Below the pieces are notes generated by a model. It was given only the letters and a program-made list of their open reading frames with translations. It was not told the DNA's origin and searched no databases. Positions 10,723-20,731 of a DNA stretch of 64,000 nucleotides are shown here, in pieces. The stretch's first letter is position 1, and each line of letters opens with the position of its first letter. Origin of the DNA: Eublepharis macularius (lineage: Eukaryota; Chordata; Lepidosauria; Squamata; Eublepharidae); assembly GCF_028583425.1 (NCBI RefSeq), contig NC_072791.1, forward strand, positions 10,993,868-11,057,867, read 5' to 3'. The translations under genes were made by a program, and so were the position numbers.

Positions 10723-13700
10723 ATGGAGTGTAAAGTATTATCTTGGAATGTAAATGGACTAAACTCACCGAATAAGAGGAAAAATATTTTTCATTGGCTA
10801 CTAAAACAAAAATGTGATATTGTTTGTTTGCAGGAGACCCATATTAGAAAACAGGATGTAAAATATTTAAAATCTGGAAAATTGGGCAAAGAATTTGTAG
10901 CGGCTTCCAACAAGAAAAAAAGAGGAGTGGTGTTGTACATAAAAGAGGAGCTGCAGCCAAAATTTGTTATGAGAGATGTGGAAGCTAGATTTGTAGCAGT
11001 GGAATGTAACTGGAATTTAAAGAGAGTGTTGGTAGTCGGACTTTATGCACCTAACGGTGCAAAGGAAAGCTTCTTCGAGGATTTAAGGAAGCATTTAGAC
11101 GATCTTGTATATGACCAGATAATTCTTGCTGGAGATTTCAATGGAGTGACAGATTTGGAACTAGACAAAAAGACTACAACAGCACAAAAGAAAAGAGGAC
11201 TATTGCCAAAGCTTTTTTTTGAGTTGATTCAACAAGAGACTCTCGAAGACGTATGGAGGAGAGAACATCCTAAAACCAGACAGTTTACTTTTTATTCTGC
11301 AAGGCATCTTACATTATCAAGAATTGATATGATCTGGGCCTCAAAGGACTTAGCGTTATGGACTAAGGAGGTAGAAATAATGCCGATGGTAGGCTCAGAT
11401 CACAACCCAATTATGTGGAAATTTGGAAAAAGGAGAAAAAGGAAAGCCTGGAGAATAAATGAGGACTTGTTACAGGAAAGTGAGAATATGGAAATATTGA
11501 GAAGAGAGACAAAGTTTTTTATACAATACAACCTGAATAAAGAAGTACCAACCAGTAAAGTTTGGGACGCGTACAAGGCGGTTGTAAGGGGCATACTAAT
11601 GGACTTAAATGGTAGAGCAAGGAAAAAGAAAGAGGAGAAAAGACAAGAGATTGAGGAGAAAATAAAGGCCAAAGAAGCACAGTTAAAAAAGAGACCAGGG
11701 AAAAAGAAAATACATCAGGAAATCAAAATTCTTCAAGAACAGCTAACAGCAATGAGTAACAAAGAATTGGAGTGGAACCTTAAAAGACTGAATCAAAAAG
11801 CGTTTGAGGGTGCTAATAAACCTGGGAAATATTTGGCATGGCAATTGAAGAAGAAAAGGGAAAAGAAAATAATAAATAAAATCTGTGAAGAAAATAAAAC
11901 GTACCTGGAGCAGACTACCATTAGTAGAGCCTTTTATAAATTCTATGCTAAGCTGTATAATAAAAAAGAAGTAAACAAAGAATCAATAGCATTATATTTG
12001 GAGAAAACCAAACTTCCAGAGATCTCGGAAGCTTGGAGAAATAAGTTGAACAGTGAAGTAACTGATGAGGAAATAAGTAAGGCAATACAATCCGCAAATC
12101 TAGGAAAGGCGCCAGGGCCAGATGGACTTACGGCTAAATTTTATAAGACAATGGCCAATGAACTGGCACCATTCCTAAAAGAGGTGATGAACGGAGTTTT
12201 TAGGGATCAAAGGATCCCAGACACTTGGAGCGAAGCGAATATATCATTGATCCCAAAAGAGGGCCAAGATCTGACTAACGTGAAAAATTACAGGCCTATA
12301 TCATTACTTAACAATGATTATAAAATTTTTGCGAAGATATTGGCGGAGAGACTGAAGGGGTGGCTCTCAGAAGTCATAGAGGAAGAACAAGCAGGCTTTT
12401 TGCCAGACAGACAAATAAGAGACAATTTAAGGACAGTGATCAATGCTATTGAATACTATGACAAGCGTTGTGATAAAGAGGTTGGTTTCTTCTTTGTAGA
12501 CGCTGAAAAAGCGTTTGACAATTTAAACTGGGATTTTTTGTTTGCCACTATGGAAAAGCTACAACTGGGAGAAAGATTCATCAGAGCAATTAAAGAAATT
12601 TATAGAGACCAGACTGCAGCAATTGTAGTGAATGATGAACTGACCAAGAAATTGACGATTAGTAAAGGAACAAGACAAGGTTGCCCGTTATCTCCATTGT
12701 TGTTCATTTTAGTATTGGAGATTCTGATGATACAAATACGACAAGATGAGGAAATACGAGGAATAAAAATAAAGGACTATTCATATAAGGTTAGAGCATT
12801 TGCAGATGACATAATGTTAATTGTAGAAGATCCATCGGAGAACATGCCAAAAGTGATAGATAAGATCAAGGAGTTTGGTGACTTGGCAGGTTTCTTCATT
12901 AACAAAAAGAAGTCAAAGATATTATGCAAAAACATGACTAAGCAGAAACAACAATTGTTAATGGAAACAACGGATTGTGAGGTAACTAGTAAGGTGAAAT
13001 ACTTGGGAGTTGAGCTGACTGCAAAAAACATAGATTTGTTCAAGAATAATTATGAAAAATTATGGACTCAGATAGAGAGAGACTTGATCAAATGGAATAG
13101 ATTGAACTTGTCATGGTTGGGCAGGATTGCAGCAGTTAAGATGAATGTGTTACCAAGAGTAATGTTTTTGCTACAGACAATACCAATCATCAGAGACTCT
13201 AAACAATTTGAAAAATGGCAGAGGAAAATATCAGATTTTGTTTGGGCAGGCAAGAAGCCTCGAGTGAAAGTAAAAGTTCTACAAGATGCAAAGGAAAGAG
13301 GCGGAATGCAACTGCCCAACCTGAGACTTTATCATGATGCAATCTGCCTAGTTTGGTTAAAAGAGTGGATGACATTAAAGAATAAGAAACTATTAGCCCT
13401 AGAGGGATATAAAAAAATTTTTGGATGGCACGCATACCTATGGCATGAAAAAGTAAAGGTCAACTCGATGTTCCTGCATCACTTTGTAAGGAGAAGTTTA
13501 TATACAATCTGGAAGAAGTACAGAATTTACTTACAAGAAGGAACCCCCTTGTGGGTAGTTCCATACGAGGTGATAGATCCGAGAGCTGTTGATAATGAAC
13601 AACAATGTTTAACATACAAAGATATAACTAAAATTGAAGTATCTAAACTTAGAATAAAGACGCAAGAGGAACTATCACCTAATTATGATTGGTTCCAGTA

Positions 13701-14160
13701 TAGACAGATTAGAGACTTATATAACTCGGACTCTGCAAAAGGGGGCATACGAACAGAGAACTCGGAACTAGAGCAGACCCTTCTTAAAGAAGACAGGAAA
13801 AGAATATCCAAGGTATACCAAGTACTGTTGAAATGGTATACAGAGGATGAGATAGTTAAAACACAGATGGTGAAATGGGCTATAAATTTCAATAAAGAAA
13901 TAACAATGGAGGCATGGGAATACTTGTGGAAAACTACAATGAAGACAACGATATGTATTAATATTAAAGAGAACATTTACAAAATGATCTATCGTTGGTA
14001 CATGACACCAAAGAAGATTGCGCTAGGGAACTTGAACACTTCTAATAAATGTTGGAAATGTAGGAAGCATGAGGGCTCCCTCTATCATATGTGGTGGTCG
14101 TGTGAGGTAGCTAGGCAGTTCTGGGGGGAAATAATAAGAGAAATGAGTGAAATTTTATAG
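10723..14160 (+). CDS. L1 ORF2 protein (endonuclease and reverse transcriptase), ended early by one stop
   Basis: ORF2 supplies the nickase and reverse transcriptase that prime cDNA synthesis at the target. The endonuclease domain shows SWNVNGLN, QETH, GDFNG (residue about 137) and SDHNP (about 225). The reverse transcriptase shows APGPDGL, YRPISLLNNDYKIF, EKAFDNLNW, GTRQGCPLSPLLF and the catalytic FADDIML block at about residue 692. The Cys-His block CWKCRKHEGSLYHMWWSC lies near the C-terminus. I take the ATG at 10723 as the start; an earlier in-frame TTG is not needed. The TAG at 14158-14160 removes about the last 105 residues, which continue in the same frame to 14478. Full L1 ORF2 proteins are about 1250-1280 residues, and this frame without the stop would be 1251. 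Confidence 0.92.
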   Translation: MECKVLSWNVNGLNSPNKRKNIFHWLLKQKCDIVCLQETHIRKQDVKYLKSGKLGKEFVAASNKKKRGVVLYIKEELQPKFVMRDVEARFVAVECNWNLKRVLVVGLYAPNGAKESFFEDLRKHLDDLVYDQIILAGDFNGVTDLELDKKTTTAQKKRGLLPKLFFELIQQETLEDVWRREHPKTRQFTFYSARHLTLSRIDMIWASKDLALWTKEVEIMPMVGSDHNPIMWKFGKRRKRKAWRINEDLLQESENMEILRRETKFFIQYNLNKEVPTSKVWDAYKAVVRGILMDLNGRARKKKEEKRQEIEEKIKAKEAQLKKRPGKKKIHQEIKILQEQLTAMSNKELEWNLKRLNQKAFEGANKPGKYLAWQLKKKREKKIINKICEENKTYLEQTTISRAFYKFYAKLYNKKEVNKESIALYLEKTKLPEISEAWRNKLNSEVTDEEISKAIQSANLGKAPGPDGLTAKFYKTMANELAPFLKEVMNGVFRDQRIPDTWSEANISLIPKEGQDLTNVKNYRPISLLNNDYKIFAKILAERLKGWLSEVIEEEQAGFLPDRQIRDNLRTVINAIEYYDKRCDKEVGFFFVDAEKAFDNLNWDFLFATMEKLQLGERFIRAIKEIYRDQTAAIVVNDELTKKLTISKGTRQGCPLSPLLFILVLEILMIQIRQDEEIRGIKIKDYSYKVRAFADDIMLIVEDPSENMPKVIDKIKEFGDLAGFFINKKKSKILCKNMTKQKQQLLMETTDCEVTSKVKYLGVELTAKNIDLFKNNYEKLWTQIERDLIKWNRLNLSWLGRIAAVKMNVLPRVMFLLQTIPIIRDSKQFEKWQRKISDFVWAGKKPRVKVKVLQDAKERGGMQLPNLRLYHDAICLVWLKEWMTLKNKKLLALEGYKKIFGWHAYLWHEKVKVNSMFLHHFVRRSLYTIWKKYRIYLQEGTPLWVVPYEVIDPRAVDNEQQCLTYKDITKIEVSKLRIKTQEELSPNYDWFQYRQIRDLYNSDSAKGGIRTENSELEQTLLKEDRKRISKVYQVLLKWYTEDEIVKTQMVKWAINFNKEITMEAWEYLWKTTMKTTICINIKENIYKMIYRWYMTPKKIALGNLNTSNKCWKCRKHEGSLYHMWWSCEVARQFWGEIIREMSEIL

Positions 14161-14478
14161 TTTCAAATAAATAAGAACCCAGAACTCCTGCTGCTAAACT
14201 TGGGAATGGAGGGAATTCCAGCCCATCATAGGACGTTGATATTTTATATGACTGCAGCAGCTAGACTTTTGTATGCGCAGAAATGGAAAGTACAAGAAGT
14301 GCCAACTATTGAAGATTGGATCTACAAATTGCTGTATATGGCTGAAATGGACAAGATGACAAGAAAACTGAGAGATCTGGACTCAGGGCAGTTTAACACA
14401 GACTGGGAGAAGCTGAAACAATATCTGGAGAAGAAGTGGGAGGTGGGAGGAAAACTGTGGCAGTTTGAGAACTACTGA
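14161..14478 (+). pseudogene. L1 ORF2 C-terminal tail after the in-frame stop (copy 2)
   Basis: The frame of ORF2 continues directly past the TAG with NKNPELLLLNLGMEG and ends in a TGA at 14476-14478. The block YAQKWKVQEVPTIEDWIYK matches the C-terminal tails of the other L1 copies (8551-8721 and 39185-39442). It is a single-stop disruption, so this segment has little other decay. Confidence 0.88.
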
Positions 14479-15128
14479 AGTACAATAAAAGTATAAAAGA
14501 GAGGGGTGACTTTACCGGGGGAGGAAGAGAAATGTGAATTTATAAGCAGTTAGATTAATTGATTGAGATATATATAGATATGCAAAGGTTAATTGATAGA
14601 ATATTGATAGAGAATAATTAATGGTTTAAACATGAGGATTGAGTAATCAACAATATTTTCTTTCTTTGATAAGATTTATATACACCAAACTGAATGTATA
14701 GAAGAGTTAAATCGACTGATTATGTGATGAGTTATATAGAAATACCATAAAAAGAAGAAATGAGTAATATATAGAGAACAAATCAAATTGTTTGATTTAA
14801 ATGTGGGAAATTTTTATGGTTTATGATATATAGAAATATTCAAAACTGGAAAATGGGATAAATTGTTTATCTAAAGAAGTATAGTTTGGATGTATAATAA
14901 GTAAAAGAGTTAAAGATGTACTGCTTAATATAATGGAGAATATATATTTGTTTTAGGTAGAGGAAGTTAATAGAAGTAAGGGAAAAGGGACAGAGGGTGG
15001 GAAAGCTGTTGGAAGTCAACAAAAGGGGGGGAAAGGGAGGGGGTTAGAAACGAAAAATTAGGGGAAAATTGAATGTAATGTAAAAATATTAATGTTCTAA
15101 CCCAATAAAAAAAATTTAAAAAAAAAAA
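14479..15128 (+). other. L1 3'UTR and A-tail (copy 2)
   Basis: An AT-rich non-coding tail of about 650 bp contains a G-rich stretch near 15024-15045, an AATAAA hexamer near 15104 and a poly-A tract. Nothing in it codes. G-rich 3'UTR tracts are common in vertebrate L1s. Confidence 0.85.
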
Positions 15129-15145
15129 AAATGCTGCTGTAAGAT
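15129..15145. repeat. Target-site duplication of L1 copy 2, right
   Basis: Matches 9014-9030 (aaatgctgctgtaagat). The minus-strand L2 reverse transcriptase frame resumes immediately after it. Confidence 0.92.
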
Positions 15146-15977
15146 CTAAAAGTATCAGCAGTGCCGACCCACTCCGGTCCAGGTGTCGCCGCACATCATC
15201 TGTGAGGGCAACCAGAGCCATCTCTGTACCATGGCCAGGCCTGAAGTTGGACTGGAATGGATCCAGGATAGAGGCATCACCCAGGTATACCTGCAGCTGT
15301 TCCGCTACCACCCTCTCAATTACCTTACCCAGGAACGGAATATTCGAAACTGGGCGATAATTGGCTGGATCAGCAGGATCCAGTGATGGTTTCTTTAATA
15401 AGGACTGCACCACTGCCTCTTTCAGTGAGTCTGGAAAAAACCCAGAACTCAGAGAAAGATTAATGATGTCAGCTAATGGTGCCCAAATCCCATCACCACC
15501 ACTTTTCACCAGCCATGATGGGCATGGGTCCAGTGGGTACGTGGTAGGTTTCACAGCATGCAGGACCTTGCCCACCTCCTCCTGGGAGAGTGGCCTGAAT
15601 TGATCTAATGTCAACCCTGAGGACGACCAAGGGGCCTCCAGTACACATACTGCATCAACTGTGGTGGACAGATCCTGGCAGAGTGACAAGATATTATCCG
15701 CAAAATAGTCTCCAAAAGCCTCACAGCTTATTACCGAATTTACATTTTTATTTGTCCCATGTGTGAGGGACGTTACAGACCAAATCACTCTGGAAAGTTG
15801 TGCTGGGCGAGAACTAGTGGACGCAGTGGAAGCTGCATAGTAATCTCTCTTTGCAGCTTTCAGTGCCATCTCATTGGCCTTCATAAACGTCCTATAAGAT
15901 GTTCTTGTCACTTCATCATGGAGTCGCCGCCACACTCGCTCTAGCCATCTCAGCTCCCATTTGATTTGTCGTAGCTC
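15131..15977 (-). pseudogene. L2-clade LINE: linker and first half of reverse transcriptase (left copy)
   Basis: Read on the minus strand, the frame runs from VTRTSYRTFMKANEMALKAAKR through QFRPLSQEEVGKVLHAVK, ANYRPVSNIPFLGKVIE, and LDPFQSNFRPGHGTEMALVAL to LLILLDLTAAF, where L1 copy 2 interrupts it. These are the N-terminal blocks of an L2/CR1-group reverse transcriptase (Jockey superfamily). The matching right-arm copy is on the plus strand at about 46080-46870. At 15977 an L1 5'UTR insertion separates it from its endonuclease part. Confidence 0.85.
15962..15977. repeat. 16 bp target-site duplication of the 5'UTR-only L1, left (tgatttgtcgtagctc)
   Basis: Exactly repeated at 20888-20903. 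Between the two copies lie only L1 5'UTR sequence and a later Penelope insertion. L2 coding resumes on either side. Confidence 0.92.
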
Positions 15978-16727
15978 GACTTCCGGTTGGGGGTAATGGC
16001 GAGACCGTCATGATCCGGAGCTCCGGACCATCCGAAGTGCTGTTTTTGACTGGTGGGGTGCACCGATCGCCCACAGCCCCCTGATTTCAGTCAGAAATCA
16101 GGCTGGAACGCTTGAAGCCCCGAGAGTGAAGGGTCTCGGCGGGTGGGACGCTCTGAATTAAGGGCTTTCCTCCCAAGCCTTGAGATCCTCCTCGGAGAAG
16201 GGCGGCTAAAATCTCTGCAGCAGCTTTTGGAGTCATTTAATTTGCATAGGCTTGTCGAACCCCAAGCCTCAGGAACAGAATTTGACAGAATTGGACGTTT
16301 GAAGCAGTGAGTACAACCCAAGAAGTTTGTGTTAAGTAAGGATTACTATCTCCCCCAACGGACTGTTTTACTGAACAATGACCGATTTTATAAAAAAATG
16401 AAGAACTGAGATACTAAGTGGAAAAGGCATACTAAAGAACTGAGTTGTTTAATTTGAAGTTCGAGAGTGAGAAAGAGCCAAAAAGAGCAAAGAAAGAATA
16501 TTGTTTTGCATACTTATGGTTGGGGAGATAGCGACATGGAGGGAGGATCGTGGGAATCGGAGGAGGAGACGCGAGGCAGGAAGTGGCTACAGTAGGGTAT
16601 AATAGACGGAGAGGAGACAGAGCGGCGAGGGAGAGGTCAGGAAGAGCTGGAAGAACTGGAAGGAAAACAACGCAGGAAGAGGGAGTGAAGCGCTCGCTAT
16701 TGAAAGTAAGGGAAGAGGAAGAGGAAG

Positions 16728-16739
16728 TAAAGTGCTCAT
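16728..16739. repeat. 12 bp duplication flanking the Penelope complex, left (taaagtgctcat)
   Basis: Repeated exactly at 20720-20731; L1 leader sequence continues on both outer sides. Confidence 0.88.
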
Positions 16740-16823
16740 GTATTGTCGAAGGCTTTCACGGCTGGAGAACGATGGTTGTTGTGGGTTTTCTGGGCTGTAT
16801 TGCCATGGTCTTGGCATTGTAGT

Positions 16824-16867
16824 TCCTGATATTTCGCCAGCAGCTGTGGCTGGCATCTTCAGAGGTG
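16824..16867 (-). ncRNA. Hammerhead-ribozyme-like motif in Penelope pLTR (diverged copy)
   Basis: On the minus strand the motif has CTGAAGA, a GCCAGC/GCTGGC stem and GAAA in order, like the other copies in this window, but the strand after GAAA differs from them. Activity is doubtful. Confidence 0.5.
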
Positions 16868-16995
16868 TAGCACCAAAAGACAGAGATCTCTCAGTGTCAC
16901 AGTGTGGAAAAGGTGTGGGCAGGTCATTTATATCTACTCAGGAGGGGTGGGGTTGAGCTGAGTCATCCTGTAAGAGTTTCCCAGGGTGTGGAATG

Positions 16996-18654
16996 CTAAT
17001 GGCGGGAGGCTTCACTGTATCCTGAGGAGGTTCTTTTGCATATGGATTGGTGCTTGGTGTGTTCTTTTATTCTTGTCTGGATGCTACGCTTTGTGGTCTC
17101 GATGGACACTTGTCCACAGCTGCAGGATATACGGTATACTCCTGCAGAGGTGAGGGGGTCTCTACTGTCTTTTGCTGATTGTAGCATCTGTTGTATTTTT
17201 CGGGTGGGTCTGAATACTGCTTGAAGGTTATGCTTTTTCATAAGCTTTCCCATCTGATCAGTAATTCCTTTGATATAAGGCAAAAACACTTTTCCTGTAG
17301 GAGACTGTTTTTCCTTGGTTGTTTGATTCATCCTGGGTTTGATTGCTCTTCGGATTTCATTTCTGGAGTAGCCATTTGCCTGAAGTGCGTGGTTTAGATG
17401 ATTAATTTCCTCATTGAGAAAGTGCGGCTCACATATCCGTCTTGCACGATCCACTAATGTTTTCATTATGCCTCTTTTCTGTCGGGGGTGGTGATTGGAG
17501 TTTTTGTGTAAGTACCGATCAGTGTGAGTTGGTTTCCTGTAGACCTTGTGACCTAACTGAAAGTTTGCTTTGCGGATGACCAAGGTATCCAGGAATGGGA
17601 GTTTTCCCTCGATTTCTTTCTCCATTGTGAATTGTATGTTCAGGTGGATGTTGTTGAGATGATTCAAAAACCCCATCAATTCTTCCTCCCCATGGCTCCA
17701 AAAGATAAATGTATCATCCACAAACCGAAACCATACACTAGGTTTGTGGGGTGCTGATTCTAGAGCTGTTTTTTCAAAATGTTCCATGTAGAAGTTTGCT
17801 ATAACTGGGCTAAGAGGGCTCCCCATGGCCACCCCATCCATCTGTTCATAGAATTCGTTATCCCATTGGAAGTAACTGGTTGTCAGACAATGATGGAATA
17901 AGGCTGTTACATCCTCTGGGAAAATCTGATTAATAAGTGCAATAGTGTCTTTTACTGGAACCTTGGTAAACAGGGATACAACATCAAAACTGACAAGTAT
18001 GTCTTGTGGATTGAGTTTCAGAGAACTGATTTTGTTGATGAAATCTGCTGAATCTTTGATGTAAGACGAGGTTTTCCCGATGTGGTCCTGCAGGAGATCG
18101 GCCAGATGTCTAGCTAATTCATATGTCGGTGAACCAATGGCACTCACAATGGGTCGGAGTGGGACTGAATCCTTATGTATTTTAGGGGGTCCATATAGTC
18201 TAGGTGGCTGTGCTTCTGTCTTGCATAGTTTTCTGTGTGTGTCAGGATGTAGTGAGGAATTCTTGATCAGCGCATTTGTTAGCCTGGTGATTTTGCAGGT
18301 GGGATCTCGTTTTAGTTTTTTGTAGGTGGAGGGGTCCAGGAGTTCCTTAATCTTCTTTTTGTATTCCTCTGTTTTCATGATCACTGTAGCATTGCCTTTA
18401 TCAGCTGGTAGAATGATGATGTCTGGATCTGCATTGAGGGTCTTGATGGCATTTCTCTCCTTGCGTGTTATATTGCTGGTGGGAAGCTTTGCCTTTCGTA
18501 GAATCCTGGCTGTCTCTCCTCTTATTTCCTCAGCTTCCTCATCAGGTAGATGACGAATGGCAGCTTCTACATTTGCAATGATGTCTTCCACAGGAATTCT
18601 GGTGGAAGACATGGTGGTGGATACAATTCTGGTGGATACCTTGGTCATCCACAA
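16996..18654 (-). CDS. Penelope-like reverse transcriptase with GIY-YIG-type endonuclease (minus copy)
   Basis: The 552-codon frame encodes a Penelope-type reverse transcriptase, the group related to telomerase. Visible blocks are IIILPADKGNATVIM, PPRLYGPPKIHKDSVPLRPI, LVSFDVVSLFTKVPV (catalytic Asp), DGVAMGSPLSPVIANFYME, and FRFVDDTFIFW (catalytic Asp pair). The C-terminal part reaches RISCSCGQVSIETTKRS, the start of a GIY-YIG nuclease, and then departs from the family. Full-length proteins have a few hundred residues more. The frame is long and largely open, but the C-terminal nuclease is incomplete and the copy is not expected to be autonomous. Confidence 0.88.
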   Translation of the reverse strand: MWMTKVSTRIVSTTMSSTRIPVEDIIANVEAAIRHLPDEEAEEIRGETARILRKAKLPTSNITRKERNAIKTLNADPDIIILPADKGNATVIMKTEEYKKKIKELLDPSTYKKLKRDPTCKITRLTNALIKNSSLHPDTHRKLCKTEAQPPRLYGPPKIHKDSVPLRPIVSAIGSPTYELARHLADLLQDHIGKTSSYIKDSADFINKISSLKLNPQDILVSFDVVSLFTKVPVKDTIALINQIFPEDVTALFHHCLTTSYFQWDNEFYEQMDGVAMGSPLSPVIANFYMEHFEKTALESAPHKPSVWFRFVDDTFIFWSHGEEELMGFLNHLNNIHLNIQFTMEKEIEGKLPFLDTLVIRKANFQLGHKVYRKPTHTDRYLHKNSNHHPRQKRGIMKTLVDRARRICEPHFLNEEINHLNHALQANGYSRNEIRRAIKPRMNQTTKEKQSPTGKVFLPYIKGITDQMGKLMKKHNLQAVFRPTRKIQQMLQSAKDSRDPLTSAGVYRISCSCGQVSIETTKRSIQTRIKEHTKHQSICKRTSSGYSEASRH

Positions 18655-19573
18655 AGCAAACTTTCAGTTAGGTCACAAGGTCTACAGGAAACCAACTCAC
18701 ATTGATCGGTACTTACACAAAAACTCCAATCACCACCCCCGACAGAAAAGAGGCGTAATGAAAACATTAGTGGATCGTGCAAGACGGATATGTGAGCCGC
18801 ACTTTCTCAATGAGGAAATTAATCATCTAAACCACGCACTTCAGGCAAATGGCTACTCCAGAAATGAAATCCGAAGAGCAATCAAACCCAGGATGAATCA
18901 AACAACCAAGGAAAAACAGTCTCCTACAGGAAAAGTGTTTTTGCCTTATATCAAAGGAATTACTGATCAGATGGGAAAGCTTATGAAAAAGCATAACCTT
19001 CAAGCAGTATTCAGACCCACCCGAAAAATACAACAGATGCTACGATCAGCAAAAGACAGTAGAGACCCCCTCACCTCTGCAGGAGTATACCGTATATCCT
19101 GCAGCTGTGGACAAGTGTACATCGGGACCACAAAGCGTAGCATCCAGACAAGAATAAAAGAACATGAAAGACATTGCAGACTTGGACAACCTGAAAAATC
19201 AGCAGTGGCTGAACATAGCCTAACACAAACAGGGCACAGTATCTTATTCCAGGACACCAAAATACTGGACAACACTTCCAACTACTTTGTCAGACTGCAC
19301 AGGGAAGCCATTGAAATTCACAAGCATAAGCAAAACTTCAACAGGAAAGAAGAAACCTTAAGAATGAACCGAGCATGGTTGCCAGTTCTGAAAAACACCA
19401 GGCTAACAAAACACTCTACACCCGACAATAGCCCTGCAGAGAAGATTAGCACACCAAGCACCAATCCATATGCAAAAGAACCTCCTCAGGATACAGTGAA
19501 GCCTCCCGCCATTAGCATTCCACACCCTGGGAAACTCTTACAGGATGACTCAGCTCAGTCCCACCCCTCCTGA
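18640..19573 (+). CDS. Penelope-like element, C-terminal part with GIY-YIG endonuclease (plus copy)
   Basis: Family sequence starts at about 18640 with DTLVIHKANFQLGHKVYRKP, so the catalytic reverse transcriptase blocks are missing. The frame then runs through the connector to the nuclease block SCGQVYIGTTKRSIQTRIKEH and KSAVAEHSLTQTGH, and ends at 19573. GIY-YIG nucleases make the nick that primes Penelope insertion. The upstream codons of the open frame (18557-18640) are antisense to the minus copy and are not part of this protein. It forms a head-to-head junction with the minus copy. Confidence 0.85.
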
Positions 19574-19770
19574 GTAGATATAAATGACCTGCCACATCTT
19601 TTCCACACTGTGACACTGAGAGATCTCTGTCTTTTGGTGCTACACCTCTGAAGATGCCAGCCACAGCTGCTGGCGAAACGTCAGGAACTACAATGCCAAG
19701 ACCACGGCAATACAGCCCGGAAAACCCACAACAACCATCGTTCTCCGGCCGTGAAAGCCTTCGACAATAC
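19574..19770 (+). repeat. Penelope pLTR with hammerhead-like motif
   Basis: The segment after the coding frame matches, in reverse, the sequence at 16740-16950 and recurs at 20599-20719, 36545-36780, 41955-42117 and 59130-59540. It contains the hammerhead-like core at 19643-19685 and ends with gtgaaagccttcgacaata. Confidence 0.85.
19643..19685 (+). ncRNA. Hammerhead-ribozyme-like motif in Penelope pLTR
   Basis: The order is CTGAAGA (fits the CUGANGA core), a GCCAGC/GCTGGC stem II, GAAA, then a short CGTC stretch whose GTC fits the cleavage triplet, followed by AGG that can pair with the CCT before the core (stem I). Hammerhead motifs are known in the pLTRs of Penelope-like elements. Stem III looks minimal, so activity as a monomer is uncertain. 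Confidence 0.7.
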
Positions 19771-20598
19771 ACTGAAGAAACAGTCTACTTGTGTGGGGTA
19801 AAGATAGAGAAGGTCGCTCAGGATACTGAACTGAGAGAGGTGGTACAAATAAATGGGAGAGATACTTTAGCCATTCTAGACACAGGCACCTCAGTAACAC
19901 TGGTCAGGGAGGATTTTGTTGATAAGAAAAACCTGATTCCAGATAAGCAAATATCCTTGCAAGGTGTGTGGGGAAATTCTAAAAGAGTGCCACTAGCCCA
20001 GCTAAAAATTAACTGGAGAGGGAAAGAAGAATATTTTCCTGTAGCAGTTATTAAAGAACAGAAAATACCAGTAATATTAGGAAGAGATGTAATGGGAGCA
20101 AAGGCAAGAATTCAAATATGCACTGACTCCAATGATTTTCCACAGATTGAGGCCAAGGGAGCAGAAGACAAGCCCCTAGGTATCTTAGCAACAGACACAA
20201 TTGATACATTGCAGGAGAGAAAAAGAGAGACACTCTTGTCAGTAGTATTACTGCTGAAATGTCCCAAGAAATAGGAGCCGCCATAAATAAAAACTCTGAG
20301 GAGTTTAAAAGAGAAATTATGACAGATTGTGAATTAAAAGACATAAGAGAGAAAGCCAGGCAGAATGAAATGAACACAGAAAGAGACGTTTTTGTGTGGG
20401 AAAGTGAGCTAATTTACAGGATTTGGAAACCAAAGGGGACCAAGTCAAATTGGGAACCTGAAAAACAGCTGGTTATTCCGAAAATATACAGACAATCCTT
20501 GATTGAACTGGCACATGACATTCCATGTGCCGGTCATTTAGGAATTAGCAAAACCAAGAAGAGGTTAAGGAAAGAATATTACTGGCCTAGAATTTCAC
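19771..20598 (+). mobile_element. Gmr1-like gypsy fragment (protease and start of integrase)
   Basis: The fragment aligns with 50527-51350 (minus strand) of the gypsy element on the right side of the window. It covers the protease (DTGTS motif) followed directly by the N-terminal integrase region (HDIPCAGHLGISKTKKRL). It is a fossil piece enclosed by Penelope sequence on both sides. Protease running straight into integrase repeats, in a second copy, the Gmr1 domain order. Confidence 0.88.
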
Positions 20599-20719
20599 AA
20601 GTCTTTTGTCTTTTGGCGCTACACCTCTGAAGATGCCAGCAACAGCTGCTGGCGAAACGTCAGGAACTACAATGCCAAGACCACGGCAATACAGCCCGGA
20701 AAACCCACAACAACCATCC

Positions 20720-20731
20720 TAAAGTGCTCAT
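20720..20731. repeat. 12 bp duplication flanking the Penelope complex, right
   Basis: Matches 16728-16739. L1 leader sequence resumes after it. Confidence 0.88.

Larger units (their letters stand above)
9031..15128 (+). mobile_element. Full-length, nearly intact L1 (copy 2)
   Basis: The element has a 5'UTR of about 907 bp (9031-9937), ORF1 (9938-10720), ORF2 (from 10723), a 3'UTR from 14479 with an AATAAA signal near 15104, and an A-rich tail. It is flanked by the 17 bp duplication. ORF1 is open throughout. ORF2 has one in-frame stop (TAG, 14158-14160), after which the same frame continues to 14478. It is the youngest-looking L1 here. It sits in the minus-strand L2 element. Confidence 0.95.
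16740..20719. mobile_element. Composite Penelope-like element (head-to-head copies plus captured gypsy fragment)
   Basis: From left to right the complex holds a minus-strand Penelope copy (about 16740-18640), a 5'-truncated plus-strand copy joined head to head (about 18640-19770), an 828 bp piece of Gmr1-like gypsy (about 19771-20598), and a short Penelope pLTR piece (about 20599-20719). One 12 bp duplication flanks the whole, so it probably arrived as one unit or grew from one insertion. Inverted, partly duplicated arrangements with pseudo-LTRs are usual for Penelope-like elements. Confidence 0.82.
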
